Positions 34,734 to 43,696 of a stretch of 64,000 nucleotides of DNA are shown one piece after another. The stretch lies in NCBI RefSeq assembly GCF_026626635.1, contig NZ_JAPNKA010000001.1:3596001-3660000 (forward strand), in the 5' to 3' direction. The translations under genes and the position numbers were made by a program. Every line of letters begins with the position of its first letter. Position 1 is the first letter of the stretch. The notes below the pieces were generated by a model. That model had not been told where the DNA came from, ran no database searches, and worked only from the letters and a program-made list of their open reading frames with translations. Source of the stretch: Archangium lansingense (lineage in GTDB: Bacteria; Myxococcota; Myxococcia; Myxococcales; Myxococcaceae).

Positions 34734-36038
34734 TCAGGCGCCACGCTCGCCTCCTCCTCTCCCGCTTGGGGGAGCCGACTCCAGGACGGGCAAGCGCCAG
34801 AGCAGGGGCTCACGCTCCTCTCCGCGCCTGAGGGCCGGGCTCGTCACACTCTGAGGTAGCGGGGCCAGCTGTGCTTGCTCGGGGGCTGGGAAGGGGAGGA
34901 AGGTCGCCTTCCCCGCGAACAGGTGGCGGTCGAAGCGCACGTCGATGCGAACCGCGCCTCCAGGTCCGGCCAGTGCCAGGGCCTGCAGAGTGGCGTGGAG
35001 CAATTGGCGCGAGAGCACGAGGGCGTCGGCCTGGACGTGCACCGGCTCCTGCTCGCAGAAGACCAGCTCGACTCGCTGGCGGAACGCCTCTTGCCGGAGC
35101 AGCTCGCTCAGCTCCCGCACCAGCTCGGTGAGCGCAATCGGGCGGAGCTGCCCCACCTCCAAGGAGGCCAGGGTACGCCAGAGGAGCGCCCGATGGCGGA
35201 TGTGCTGAGCGGTCTCCTCGGCCAGATGCAGCAGGCGGAGGGCATACTCGAAACGGCTTGCCGTGCCCTGACGGGTGGCCATCCGAAACCCCTCGCGTGA
35301 GGATTGCCTCAGCCGGTTCACCTCCTTGTGCAACACGCAGAGGGGCTGCTCGTCTCCGGGAGCGGCCAGCACCTGGCGGATGTCACTCTCGAGCTGGTGC
35401 AGGAACAACTCCGCCTCAATGCCATGGGCCGCGCAGAGCAGCATGTCGCGAAGCTGGCTCGAGGCCTCCAGCCGTTGAACCCCGACGCAGAGTGCTCCGG
35501 CCACCCCGCTCCCTGCGTCCCGGATGGGGATGCCCTGACCGGTGTAGAGATGGAAGCGATTGATGAAGTGCTCGGGCCCCACCGCCTCGAAGTAGCCATG
35601 CATCGCCAGCGGGGTCGCCAGGCCATTGGTGCCACACACCTCCTCCGACAAGAGGGACCCTGGACCTGGCAGCCACTTGGGGCCGTTTACGGTCTCCTTG
35701 TCCCCCACGAAGCAGAGCACGACCGCGTGGGAGTCGGCGAGCGAGACTGCATGGCGCTCGAGCCCCACGGCCCTGGAGAGGGCTTCCATGTAGGGCCGGG
35801 CAGCAGTGATGAACGTCTGCTGCTGCTCGAGGAGCCGCTCGGTGTCCAGCACCGAGAGCTGCTCCGGTTGCGGCTCCTTGGGGTTCACCCCCAGCTCATG
35901 TGATCGCTCCCAGGCCCGGAGCACGGGCTCGCGAAGCAGCGAGCCGTCGATGAGTCCCGTGGAGACGTAGCGCTCCCACGCTCGTTGGGTGGATTCGGTG
36001 GTCAACCCTCCTTCTCGCGTGCCCAGGGGGTCAAGCAT
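34734..36038 (-). CDS. AcoR-type GAF protein with a degenerate kinase lobe
   Basis: 434 residues from ATG 36038. Residues 1-70 match the N-terminal region of AcoR-like sigma-54 activators (ERSHELGVNPKEPQPEQLSV). Residues 80-210 are a GAF domain with the motif EEVCGTNGLATPLAMHGYFE and GIPIRDAGSGVAGALCVGV. The AAA+ and DNA-binding domains of AcoR are missing. Instead residues 260-390 look like a histidine-kinase dimerisation helix and the start of an ATPase lobe (LSRQLLHATLQALALAGPGG), with neither a phosphorylatable His in a good H-box nor the G boxes. It may act as a sensor without catalysis. Confidence 0.75.
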   Translation of the reverse strand: MLDPLGTREGGLTTESTQRAWERYVSTGLIDGSLLREPVLRAWERSHELGVNPKEPQPEQLSVLDTERLLEQQQTFITAARPYMEALSRAVGLERHAVSLADSHAVVLCFVGDKETVNGPKWLPGPGSLLSEEVCGTNGLATPLAMHGYFEAVGPEHFINRFHLYTGQGIPIRDAGSGVAGALCVGVQRLEASSQLRDMLLCAAHGIEAELFLHQLESDIRQVLAAPGDEQPLCVLHKEVNRLRQSSREGFRMATRQGTASRFEYALRLLHLAEETAQHIRHRALLWRTLASLEVGQLRPIALTELVRELSELLRQEAFRQRVELVFCEQEPVHVQADALVLSRQLLHATLQALALAGPGGAVRIDVRFDRHLFAGKATFLPFPAPEQAQLAPLPQSVTSPALRRGEEREPLLWRLPVLESAPPSGRGGGERGA

Positions 36039-36512
36039 TGGCTCCAGTCCTCCAGTCCGCGCACGAATCCGCGCCGGTCATGGGCTCAACAACACAGGGA
36101 ACCTCGATCGAGCCCGGAGCCCTCCGCTCCATGACCGCCCGCGAGTCGGAAAGCAGGGTCGTGGAGACGTGCAGGCCCAAGCCTGCCAGGTAGATTGGCT
36201 GGCCGATTATCACGAGCATTCGCGGCGACGATTCGCACCCGGTCTCCAAGGGATGCCTTTGCTGGAAGGCCGCTCGGTTGCAGCACTATCAGGAGAACGC
36301 GGATCGTCTCGAGTACCCGCTGCGCCGCGAGCCAGACGGAAGCTTCGTGACGGCGGTCGCGCGTTCGCGTTCTACGGCGGTGGAAGAGAGGCCGTGTAGA
36401 GGGAGAGGGCTGGAGGGGATGGGCCGAGGAGGGCCGCTGAAGGGGCCGCCCGAGCAGTGCGAGTACTTCTGATGGATGGGCACGGAGGTGCGCCCTCGAC
36501 GCAAGGCCCCGC
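36039..36512. other. Intergenic region with IS remnants
   Basis: 474 bases without a supported gene. It contains the IS91 end repeat at 36385-36457. Short frames here (for example 36278-36396) look like broken pieces and cannot be assigned. Confidence 0.4.
36385..36457 (-). repeat. IS91-associated end repeat, copy C
   Basis: About 73 bp nearly identical to 8777-8850 and in the same orientation, the best pair in the window. No transposase sequence remains next to it. Confidence 0.6.
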
Positions 36513-38246
36513 TCACTCTTTGGGGAGCGGCGTTGCAACAGAGGGCGCTCGCACCAGGGCCTCCCGGAACTGGCCCTGCCTGGCCGCCACGCACACGGTG
36601 TAGCCATCCAGCACGCCACACGTGAGCTCCGGACGCTGGAAGGCCGCCGTTTGCTTCTTTCCCACCACGTAGAGGGTGTCCTCGGCGAAGCGGCCACTCT
36701 GGACGTCGGACCGCAGCGACCTGCAGGCCGCCATGGCTTGGGACGCGTCAATGCGGGCCAGCGCGGCGCTGTTGGTCGTCACTCCCCTGCGGTAGGCGAG
36801 ATCCCCGAAGAGCAAGTACGCATCATCTGGGAAGATACCCTCTTCGCAGGGCTCGCCCGCGCCCGGGAGGATGGGAGGGAAGAGCACGATGTGCCGGTAG
36901 AAGGGGTCCACGCGCTCCCACTCCGGGGCCTGCAGCCGGGGCCACGGATGGGAGGGGAGGAGGTTCCCCCTCCACATGTTCGGCGTATCCACGCCTTGGA
37001 TTGCCACGGCCCCCAGCAACAGGGCGACGAGCACACGCGGGTGCTGCCGCCAGCGCCACACGGTGAGCGCGAGGACTCCCGTAACCACCGCATAGTTGAG
37101 CAGCCAGATGAAGCGGCCCGAGGACCGAAAGGGGGCCAGCAGCGGCAGGAGGGGCTCCACCGCGCTCCGCATCGTCAGCACGTGGTGGCCGGCGGCAGTC
37201 ACCACCGAGGAGAAGGCCAGGAGCGACAGGAGCAGCACCACGACCACCAGCGGCAGCTGGGCCTTCACGGCCGCCTTCGCTTGGGGCCACCAGCGCGCGG
37301 GCCACTCCAGCAGCGCCACCGCGGAGAGCGCCAGGCTGCCCGTGCCCAGGTAGCCGAAGCCCTCGTACTGTCCCTCGCCCACGCTCCAACCCGGGAGCAC
37401 GCTGGACCAGCCATTGGGGTTGATGAGCGCCAGCAGATCGGCGCTATAGAAGCCGAAGCCGATGGCCTCCGAGCCGACGCCCTGCCCCACGTAGCCGAAC
37501 AGCACAAAGGCCCCCACCGCCACGCCGACCACCCCACCGAACGCCGCCGCAGCCGCGCGCCAGGACAGGAGGTGCTCCACCCACGCCAGCGTGACCAGCA
37601 GCGACGCCGTGAGGGCGAGGACCATCATCTCCAGGTAGGGATGGACGCCAGCGGCCAGGACATTGAGAGCGAGCGCCCAGCCCACCGTCCTCCAAGCCGC
37701 CCGGGAGTCCGCGTGAGGGCGCAGGTGGAGCAGGCCCATCGCCAGGAGCATCCAATGGGCGCAGAGCGTGTCGTGCCCGACACGGAAGAGCAGCACGGGC
37801 GAGGTCACGAACAACGCGGCTCCCAGCAACCTCGGCATGAGCCGGGGAGAGAGCCGCTCCATGAGCTTGACGCCCATCCACCCTTGGAGCGCGAAGCAGA
37901 GGGCGAACCAGAGGCCGACGTAGTGGAAGTCCTGGGGCAGCCAGCGCGAGAAGGGCTTGAACGCGAGCGCGACCCACGGGTTCGAGTCCATGAAGCCCAC
38001 CGCCACGGTCATCGGATGGATGAGGGTGGGGGTGCTCCCCAGCGGAAAGCTCCAGGGCACGTTGCGGAAGTGAAACCAGCCGAGCACATGCTGGGCAAGG
38101 TCCCCCCGGGACACTGGGCGCAGGTTCGTGGGATCGAGCAGCCCTGGGCCGAACGCTGCCAGGAACCAGACCACTCCAAGGATGGCTCCCAGCCAGGGCA
38201 GCAGGCGCTCCCACCGGCTCGCGGGCAGGGCCTCGGGGGAGCTCAA
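36513..38246 (-). CDS. DUF6311-type polytopic membrane protein (GT-C-like)
   Basis: 577 residues from TTG 38246. I prefer this start because it forms TTGA with the stop of the short upstream frame. About 11 membrane helices lie in residues 15-440. An early periplasmic loop has acidic and aromatic residues (LRPVSRGDLAQHVLGWFHFR), in the manner of GT-C glycosyltransferases of the DUF6311 group. A soluble C-terminal domain of about 140 residues follows (DPFYRHIVLFPPILPGAGEP). It probably transfers a sugar from a lipid-linked donor outside the cytoplasmic membrane (family-level inference). Confidence 0.82.
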   Translation of the reverse strand: MSSPEALPASRWERLLPWLGAILGVVWFLAAFGPGLLDPTNLRPVSRGDLAQHVLGWFHFRNVPWSFPLGSTPTLIHPMTVAVGFMDSNPWVALAFKPFSRWLPQDFHYVGLWFALCFALQGWMGVKLMERLSPRLMPRLLGAALFVTSPVLLFRVGHDTLCAHWMLLAMGLLHLRPHADSRAAWRTVGWALALNVLAAGVHPYLEMMVLALTASLLVTLAWVEHLLSWRAAAAAFGGVVGVAVGAFVLFGYVGQGVGSEAIGFGFYSADLLALINPNGWSSVLPGWSVGEGQYEGFGYLGTGSLALSAVALLEWPARWWPQAKAAVKAQLPLVVVVLLLSLLAFSSVVTAAGHHVLTMRSAVEPLLPLLAPFRSSGRFIWLLNYAVVTGVLALTVWRWRQHPRVLVALLLGAVAIQGVDTPNMWRGNLLPSHPWPRLQAPEWERVDPFYRHIVLFPPILPGAGEPCEEGIFPDDAYLLFGDLAYRRGVTTNSAALARIDASQAMAACRSLRSDVQSGRFAEDTLYVVGKKQTAAFQRPELTCGVLDGYTVCVAARQGQFREALVRAPSVATPLPKE

Positions 38247-38428
38247 GAGGTTTCCCCGGTGCCGCGGCTGCCTCCGAGCCGGGCCCTCATCACGCGGGAG
38301 GTGGCCAGCACGTCGAAGGGGGCCTCGTGCACGCTGACGACGGTTTTCGTTACCACCGCACACAACTCCTGGAGAGCCCTCCACGGGACGCGGACACCGC
38401 GGAGGCCATCGGGATGGGTCATCGCCAT
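38243..38428 (-). CDS. Short ORF coupled to the DUF6311 gene
   Basis: 61 residues from ATG 38428 (MAMTHPDGLRGVRVPWRALQ). It ends in an Arg/Gly/Ser tail, and its TGA overlaps the TTG start of the next gene. It is either a small leader gene or the end of a longer broken gene. No family was recognised. Confidence 0.35.
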   Translation of the reverse strand: MAMTHPDGLRGVRVPWRALQELCAVVTKTVVSVHEAPFDVLATSRVMRARLGGSRGTGETS

Positions 38429-38729
38429 AGCATGTTGGCCGCGGAGGCTCGCACGTTTTTTGTGCGAGAGGCGCCCCCGTTCGTCGCCGGGCCGGCGGAG
38501 AAGGGATTCATCTGCAGCAGACACACGCCAGTCCAGCCCAGGCCGGCAGCCCAGGTGGGGCGAGGCACAGGATGAGGCCTGCAGTTGTGCTGGGCTGGGA
38601 GCAGCAGACACTGCTTTGGCTCAACACCACGCGCGCTGGGGTGGCCCCTGCGCCGGGGCTCGCCTCGGACGTCCGCTGGGTCAAAGGCGATTGTCTGGGC
38701 TTGATGCTTTCGCGCTTCACAGGGTCCTC

Positions 38730-38758
38730 TTGACGAGATGTAACAGTGCTTATATATC
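38730..38758 (+). promoter_or_regulatory. Sigma-70-type promoter for a leaderless marR transcript
   Basis: TTGACG at 38730-38735, 17-base spacer, TATATC at 38753-38758 in an AT-rich patch (TTATATATC) that stands out in this GC-rich DNA. The ATG at 38765 is seven bases after the -10 box, and no ribosome site precedes it, so transcription should start at or within a base or two of the A of the ATG. Confidence 0.55.
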
Positions 38759-38764
38759 GTGACC

Positions 38765-39250
38765 ATGGCTCCTGCTTCACCGACGTTGGGCACGCTCGTG
38801 CGGCACTTGATCGAACTGCTCGACCAGGACGTCGAAGCGGCCTATGCGGCCGCCGGGCTGACGTGGCGACCGCGCTACACCCCCGTTCTCCGTGTCCTCA
38901 TGGCAACCGGGCCCTCCTCGATCCGGCTGTTGTCTCGCCACATCGGCATCAGCCATTCGGCCGTGAGTCAGACCGTGTCGCAGATGGTCAAGGACGGGCT
39001 GGTGGAGCTCAGGCCTGGCGAGGATGCGAGGGAGCGGATCGTCGTGTTGACCGGGCGGACCGAGAAGATGATCCCGGACCTGCAGCGGCAGTGGGCCGCC
39101 ACCAACGCCGCCGCGGCTCAGCTCGACGCGGAGCTTTCCGCTCCGCTGTCACGAATCGTCGGCGAAGCAATCGAAGCGCTCACGCAACGTCCCTTCGGGG
39201 AGCGGATCCAGCAACAAGCCAAGGCCTTGGCCGCGAAATCCAAGTCGTAA
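38765..39250 (+). CDS. MarR-family transcriptional regulator
   Basis: 161 residues from ATG 38765 (a GTG at 38759 would add two). Winged helix-turn-helix: VLRVLMATGPSSIRLLSRHI, then ISHSAVSQTVSQMVKDGLVE and the wing ELRPGEDARERIVVL. The flanking helices form the MarR dimer interface. It lies 27 bases upstream of an S41 peptidase gene on the same strand and probably controls that operon and itself. The likely ligand is a small phenolic or lipophilic compound, as in the family, but nothing in the sequence identifies it. Confidence 0.9.
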   Translation: MAPASPTLGTLVRHLIELLDQDVEAAYAAAGLTWRPRYTPVLRVLMATGPSSIRLLSRHIGISHSAVSQTVSQMVKDGLVELRPGEDARERIVVLTGRTEKMIPDLQRQWAATNAAAAQLDAELSAPLSRIVGEAIEALTQRPFGERIQQQAKALAAKSKS

Positions 39251-39277
39251 TCAATCCTTTCATTGTCGGAGCTGCTC

Positions 39278-40630
39278 ATGCGTTTGAAATTGATTTCAGC
39301 CGCCGCGATGGCGCTCGTCCTGGTCGGTGGCCCCACGGCCGCGGAGGCTCAGGTGCGCACTCCCGTGACAGAGGCCAAGGTGGCGCAAGTCCTGTCGCCG
39401 GTCCAACGTGACGCGGTGCTGAGTGCCGTCAAGGCCGCCTACCAGAAGGCTTATGTGTTCCCCGAGAAGACGCCCGCCATCCTCGCGAGACTGGACAAGG
39501 CCAAAGCGGCCAGACGGTACAACGTCGAGAATCCCAACGAGCTCGCCGGCCTGCTCACCAGCGACCTGCGGGAGGCGAGTCAGGACCACCATGCGTTCAT
39601 CGAGTACAACCCGCAGCGCTATGCCGCGGCGACAGTGCCGGCCTCGGGCCCGCCCGGCCAGGACCTGGCGGGCTTCGACGCTGCGGCCGCGCGCCGGGAT
39701 AACCATGGCCTGACCGACATGCGGATCCTGGCCGGGAATGTCCGCTACCTGCGAATCGCCGGGTTCCACTGGATCAGCGACGAGACCGGCCAGGCCTATG
39801 ACGAGGCGATGCGCTTCCTCAAAGGCGGCGACGCCGTGATCATCGACCTGCGCGGAAATGGCGGCGGGTCCTCCGAGGCGGTGCAGTATCTGGTCAGCCA
39901 CTTCCTGAAGCCTGGAACGCTCGAGATCACCTTCCTTCATGCCGGGCGCGAACCCGTGCAGACGCGGGCACTCGACAACCTCCCGGCGGGTCGGATGCTG
40001 GGCAAGCCGCTCTACGTCCTCATCGACCAAGGCTCGGCTTCGGCGGCCGAGTCCTTCGCGTACGACGTGCAGCAGTTCAAGCTGGGCAAGCTGGTCGGCT
40101 CGGGCACCGCCGGCGCGGCCAACAACAACGATTTCGTACCGATCGCGCCGGGCTTCATGTTGAGCGTCTCGACCGGGCGTCCGGTGCATCCGGTCAGCAA
40201 GAGCAACTGGGAGGGCACCGGCGTGACCCCGGAGATCGCCACCTCGTCGGAGCAGGCGCAGGACGCGGCGCATGCGCGCGCACTGCGGGAGCTCCTCGCG
40301 GCGAATCCCGACCCCAGCGTCGGAGCCGACTACACCTGGGCGCTGCTGGCGCTCGAGGCTCGCCTCCATCCCGTCACGCCTCCCGAGGCCACGCTCCAAG
40401 CCGCGCCCGGTACCTACGGCAAATACGTGGTGACCGCCGAAAAGGATGGCCTGTGGATCGCACGTCCCGGCCATCCGCTCTGGCCGGCGCCACGGCACCT
40501 GACGCCGTTGACGAACGACGGCCTGTTCGCGGTGGACGGGGTCGACATGCTTCGGATTGGCCTCAAGCCGAACACCCTGGAGCTGTGGTGGAAGGGCGAG
40601 GCCACGCCTCGTCTCCTGAAGCGGGATTGA
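39278..40630 (+). CDS. Exported S41-family peptidase (IRBP-like)
   Basis: 450 residues from ATG 39278. The signal peptide (LISAAAMALVLVGGPTAAEA) is followed by an N-terminal helical domain of IRBP/S41B type (LSAVKAAYQKAYVFPEKTPA). The tail-specific protease core comes next: VIIDLRGNGGG, then IDQGSASAAESFAYD with the candidate nucleophile among S253/S255. The typical PDZ domain is absent. The last 90 residues form a separate beta domain (TYGKYVVTAEKDGLWIARPG). It acts in the periplasm or is secreted. It is in an operon with marR. Confidence 0.88.
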   Translation: MRLKLISAAAMALVLVGGPTAAEAQVRTPVTEAKVAQVLSPVQRDAVLSAVKAAYQKAYVFPEKTPAILARLDKAKAARRYNVENPNELAGLLTSDLREASQDHHAFIEYNPQRYAAATVPASGPPGQDLAGFDAAAARRDNHGLTDMRILAGNVRYLRIAGFHWISDETGQAYDEAMRFLKGGDAVIIDLRGNGGGSSEAVQYLVSHFLKPGTLEITFLHAGREPVQTRALDNLPAGRMLGKPLYVLIDQGSASAAESFAYDVQQFKLGKLVGSGTAGAANNNDFVPIAPGFMLSVSTGRPVHPVSKSNWEGTGVTPEIATSSEQAQDAAHARALRELLAANPDPSVGADYTWALLALEARLHPVTPPEATLQAAPGTYGKYVVTAEKDGLWIARPGHPLWPAPRHLTPLTNDGLFAVDGVDMLRIGLKPNTLELWWKGEATPRLLKRD

Positions 40631-40730
40631 GCGACGTGGGACGTTGAAGAGCAGGAATGACCGCTCGGGGTCCGCGGGCGGACTGAAGGTCATGACCAAG
40701 GCTCCCGGCTGACCGGGGACGTTCACGCTG

Positions 40731-40757
40731 CGATTCGGGCAAACTGCACCCGAATCG
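40731..40757. promoter_or_regulatory. Inverted repeat before the substrate-binding protein gene
   Basis: CGATTCGGG, nine bases, CCCGAATCG: a perfect 9-bp dyad, 22 bases before the ATG. It could be an operator or a 5'-leader hairpin. The ribosome site GGGAGG lies at 40764-40769, outside the stem. Confidence 0.5.
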
Positions 40758-40778
40758 TCACACGGGAGGCGCCAACGC

Positions 40779-41891
40779 ATGAATACGCCACCATCGCCAC
40801 CTGGAGCGGAGCGGACTGACGGCTCATCCGTCCAGATCGGCGCTCTCGTTCCGCTGACTCGGCCTGGCTGGGTCGAGGCAGGCCAACACTTGCTCGCTGG
40901 ACTCGAGCTGGCCGTTCGCGAAGTCAATGACGCCGGTGGAATCACCGGAAGACCCCTCGAGCTGGTGGTCCGAGACACCGCGGCTGATCCACAGAGGGCC
41001 GCGGCGGCCGTAGACGAATTGGCTCGCCTGGGCGTGGCTGCCTTGGCGGGGGAGTATCACAGCGTCGTCGCTCGCGCCGCTGCCGCCAGGGCCGACGCCC
41101 TCGGTCTGCCGTTCCTCTGCTCATCAGCGGTTCTCGACACGCTCACCGAACAGCCAACGGAATGGGTCGCGCGCCTCGCCCCGGCGCAGTCCCACGGCTG
41201 GCGGATCTACGCAGACTTCCTCCTCAGCGCGGGCCACCGTCGAATCGCCGTAGCCGCCGAGTCGAGTGTCTACTGGGCATCTGGGACCCGCATTCTGCGG
41301 GACTACCTCGCTCCACGCGGCGGCACCGTCATCGAACTCGACATGCGCACGCTCGCCCTCACGGCCGTGTGCGACGAGCTCGTCCACAATCGCGCGACAG
41401 CCCTCCTTCTTCTGGTCGGCCACCCGGAGCCGGCAGTGTCGATCGTCAAGTCCGTCCGCCACGACCAGCGCCTCGCCGAGCTCATGATGGGTGCTCCGGC
41501 CGGGCAACCGGAGTTCGCCGAATGGGCGACATTGCTGGGCGACGACAGCGCCGGGATCCCGTTCTTGCGCTACCTGCCCGAGCGCCTCAGCCCACTCGGT
41601 GCACGAGTCGAGACGGCCCTCCGCGAGCGGCTGGCCAAAGCGCCCTCCTTCGTCGCCTTCGAGGGCTACGACACGGTCGCCGTCCTCGCCGAGGTGCTGC
41701 GTTCTCACGGCGCGGATCGGGCGCGCACTGCCGAAGCCTGGCCGCGCGTTGCAGTCGAAGGCACCCGCGGGCAGATCCAGTTCTCCCGCACGCCAGGCAT
41801 CAGCGTTTGGCAGTGGGCTTGGACGCCAATCCAAGTCGTTGATCGAGATCCGGCGGAACCCGAGCGCTTTCGGATCCTTCACGCAGGCTGA
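40779..41891 (+). CDS. Branched-chain-type substrate-binding protein without signal peptide
   Basis: 370 residues from ATG 40779, with GGGAGG nine bases upstream. Type I periplasmic-binding fold (Peripla_BP_6): VQIGALVPLTRPGWVEAGQH, then LAVREVNDAGGITGRPLELV and DELARLGVAALAGEYHSVVA. The N-terminus (MNTPPSPPGAERTDGSS) is short and polar and has no export signal, so the protein should stay in the cytoplasm. No permease or ATPase gene is adjacent. It may be a ligand sensor rather than a transporter part. A 12-bp tandem repeat follows 27 bases after the stop. Confidence 0.85.
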   Translation: MNTPPSPPGAERTDGSSVQIGALVPLTRPGWVEAGQHLLAGLELAVREVNDAGGITGRPLELVVRDTAADPQRAAAAVDELARLGVAALAGEYHSVVARAAAARADALGLPFLCSSAVLDTLTEQPTEWVARLAPAQSHGWRIYADFLLSAGHRRIAVAAESSVYWASGTRILRDYLAPRGGTVIELDMRTLALTAVCDELVHNRATALLLLVGHPEPAVSIVKSVRHDQRLAELMMGAPAGQPEFAEWATLLGDDSAGIPFLRYLPERLSPLGARVETALRERLAKAPSFVAFEGYDTVAVLAEVLRSHGADRARTAEAWPRVAVEGTRGQIQFSRTPGISVWQWAWTPIQVVDRDPAEPERFRILHAG

Positions 41892-41918
41892 GTGAGCACG
41901 GACGTCCGACTGCCCAGC

Positions 41919-41983
41919 CTGGGAAGGTGTCTGGGAAGGTGTCTGGGAAGGTGTCTGGGAAGGTGTCAGACGATTCGTAGGAG
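41919..41983. repeat. GAAGGTGTC-type repeat, copy 3: four 12-bp units plus tail
   Basis: Four identical units CTGGGAAGGTGT head to tail (41919-41966), then the tail CAGACGATTCGTAGGAG. The unit-plus-tail junction is repeated exactly at 45364-45392. It lies between the convergent substrate-binding and LVIVD lipoprotein genes, 20 bases from the stop of the latter. Confidence 0.8.
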
Positions 41984-42002
41984 GTGAGTCCCGCGCGCCC
42001 GC

Positions 42003-43601
42003 TCACTGCTCGCGCAGGATGAGCAGCCCGCGCACGGTGTCCACCGTGTAGATGAAGCCATCTCCCGGAATGCGGATGCCGATGGCGCCGTCGAGGTAGT
42101 CCCCCTGGTGCGGGTCGCTCTCGCGCCAGGTGTTGAAGTACGCCACCTGGGTGGGCTGCGTGGGATTGGAGACATCCAGCACGCGCACGCCCTCCTGGTA
42201 CCAGGTGAGGTAGAGCTTCCTGCCCACCAGCAGCATGTTGTGGATGGAGATGTTGGGGCGGAGCTTGAACTCGCCAATCTTGACGATATTGGCGGGGTCG
42301 GTGACGTCGAGCACGCGCAGGTGCTCGCCGGGGCCCTCGCCGCCCATGAAGGCGATGGTGCGGCCGCCGAAGGTGCCCACCGCGTTCGCATGGCTGAAGA
42401 TGTCGAAGTGTCGGTACCGGCCGAGCGTGCGGAGGTCGTTCGGGTTGCTCACGTCGGCGACGACGTAGCCGGCGTGCCCGTAGTTGACGTAGAGCCTGTC
42501 GCCCACGGCGAGCATGTCGTGCGCGACGGTGGTGTAGGGCGCGTAGCGGTTGAGCTCGAACGGGTTGAGGGGCGAGGAGATGTCGAGGATGCTCACGCTC
42601 GTGTTCATCGTGGCGTAGAGGCGGTTGCCCTCCACGAAGAGCGTGTGGTTGTTGAGTCGGGTGGTGCCGCTGGGCACGGACTTCACGAGCTGGGGATCGG
42701 CCGGGTTGCTGATGTCGAAGACGAGCACGCCCTTGTTGGCGCTCGCGACGTAGAGCGCGTTGTCCCTGGCCCACACGGCGTTCCAGTCCGAGTCGCCCGA
42801 CATCTCCACCGTCTTCACCTTCACGGGCGCGGCCTTGTTGCTCACGTCGAAGACGGTGAGGCCTCCCGTCTTCGTCCGCCGGTTGATCGACACCACGTAG
42901 GCGTGGCCCCGCGTCACGTAGACGTCCGCCGGCATGCCGATGTCCACGGCGCTCTCCGAGACGAGCTCCAGGCCCGAGGCTTCGGCCTCACCAGCGCGCC
43001 ACTTCAGGCGCTCGGACTTGAAGGTTCCACCGAAGCCGAAGCGACCATTGGTGCAGTAGGCGAAGCAGCCGGTGAACTCGGGCGCCTGGGGCGACTCGCA
43101 GGTGACGAACGAGTAGCGGCTCGTGCCGCCATCCCGTGTCGGACTGGTCGTGGAGAACAGCCGGGCGTTGCCCTGCCGCGACTCGGTGGCGGCGATGCCG
43201 ACCAGGTACGAGGTGCCTCCGTCACCGCTGAGCGTGAGCACATCGGCGCCACTGGCCAGGAACTCGCCCGTGTCGAACTCCGTGCGGCTGCTCAGCATGT
43301 ACGTGCCTTCGGTGCCCGTGTTCGCGAGGCTGTTCTGGTCGCACGCCGAGAGGTCGAAGGTGTCGAAGTCACAGCCGCCCTTGTTGCTGGTGGCGAAGCC
43401 GCAGGGCGCGTACCGCTCTGGCTCGGGGCCCGGCCAGTTGCCTACCTCCTCGAGCGGGACGTAGCCGCCATCCCACTCGTAACCGGTGGAGGCATCCGGG
43501 GTGGAGGCATCGGGGAAACCCGTATTGCCCGGCATCGGGCAACCGGCGAGCGTGAGGAAGCAGCCGAGCAGCGCCGCTCGGGTGAGTCGGTTCCAATTCA
43601 T
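42003..43601 (-). CDS. LVIVD-repeat beta-propeller lipoprotein
   Basis: 532 residues from ATG 43601. Lipobox LTLAGC at the N-terminus, then an Asp/Ser/Thr-rich linker. The N-terminal domain (residues 50-210) has several Cys pairs. From about residue 215 there are some seven LVIVD-type repeats, each with the strand signature xxVxDVSNPxxPxxV (TVFDVSNKAAPVKV, LVFDISNPADPQLV, ILDISSPLNPFELN, VADVSNPNDLRTLG, VLDVTDPANIVKIG, VLDVSNPTQPTQVA), forming one propeller. It is a surface protein. Myxobacteria carry many of these, and the role is probably binding. The stop is 20 bases from a dispersed repeat. Confidence 0.88.
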   Translation of the reverse strand: MNWNRLTRAALLGCFLTLAGCPMPGNTGFPDASTPDASTGYEWDGGYVPLEEVGNWPGPEPERYAPCGFATSNKGGCDFDTFDLSACDQNSLANTGTEGTYMLSSRTEFDTGEFLASGADVLTLSGDGGTSYLVGIAATESRQGNARLFSTTSPTRDGGTSRYSFVTCESPQAPEFTGCFAYCTNGRFGFGGTFKSERLKWRAGEAEASGLELVSESAVDIGMPADVYVTRGHAYVVSINRRTKTGGLTVFDVSNKAAPVKVKTVEMSGDSDWNAVWARDNALYVASANKGVLVFDISNPADPQLVKSVPSGTTRLNNHTLFVEGNRLYATMNTSVSILDISSPLNPFELNRYAPYTTVAHDMLAVGDRLYVNYGHAGYVVADVSNPNDLRTLGRYRHFDIFSHANAVGTFGGRTIAFMGGEGPGEHLRVLDVTDPANIVKIGEFKLRPNISIHNMLLVGRKLYLTWYQEGVRVLDVSNPTQPTQVAYFNTWRESDPHQGDYLDGAIGIRIPGDGFIYTVDTVRGLLILREQ

Positions 43602-43696
43602 GGTGGGAATCTCCCTGGAGAGGGCGCGCATCCTGGCGAGGCGGAAGCCCCCGCGCAAATCGAGCGCCCCATCCGGCAATCATTTCCCGCGAGGCG

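Noticed and set aside
36651..38762. 703-codon plus-strand open frame
   Set aside because: Shadow of the DUF6311 membrane protein; no hydrophobic pattern or start signal.
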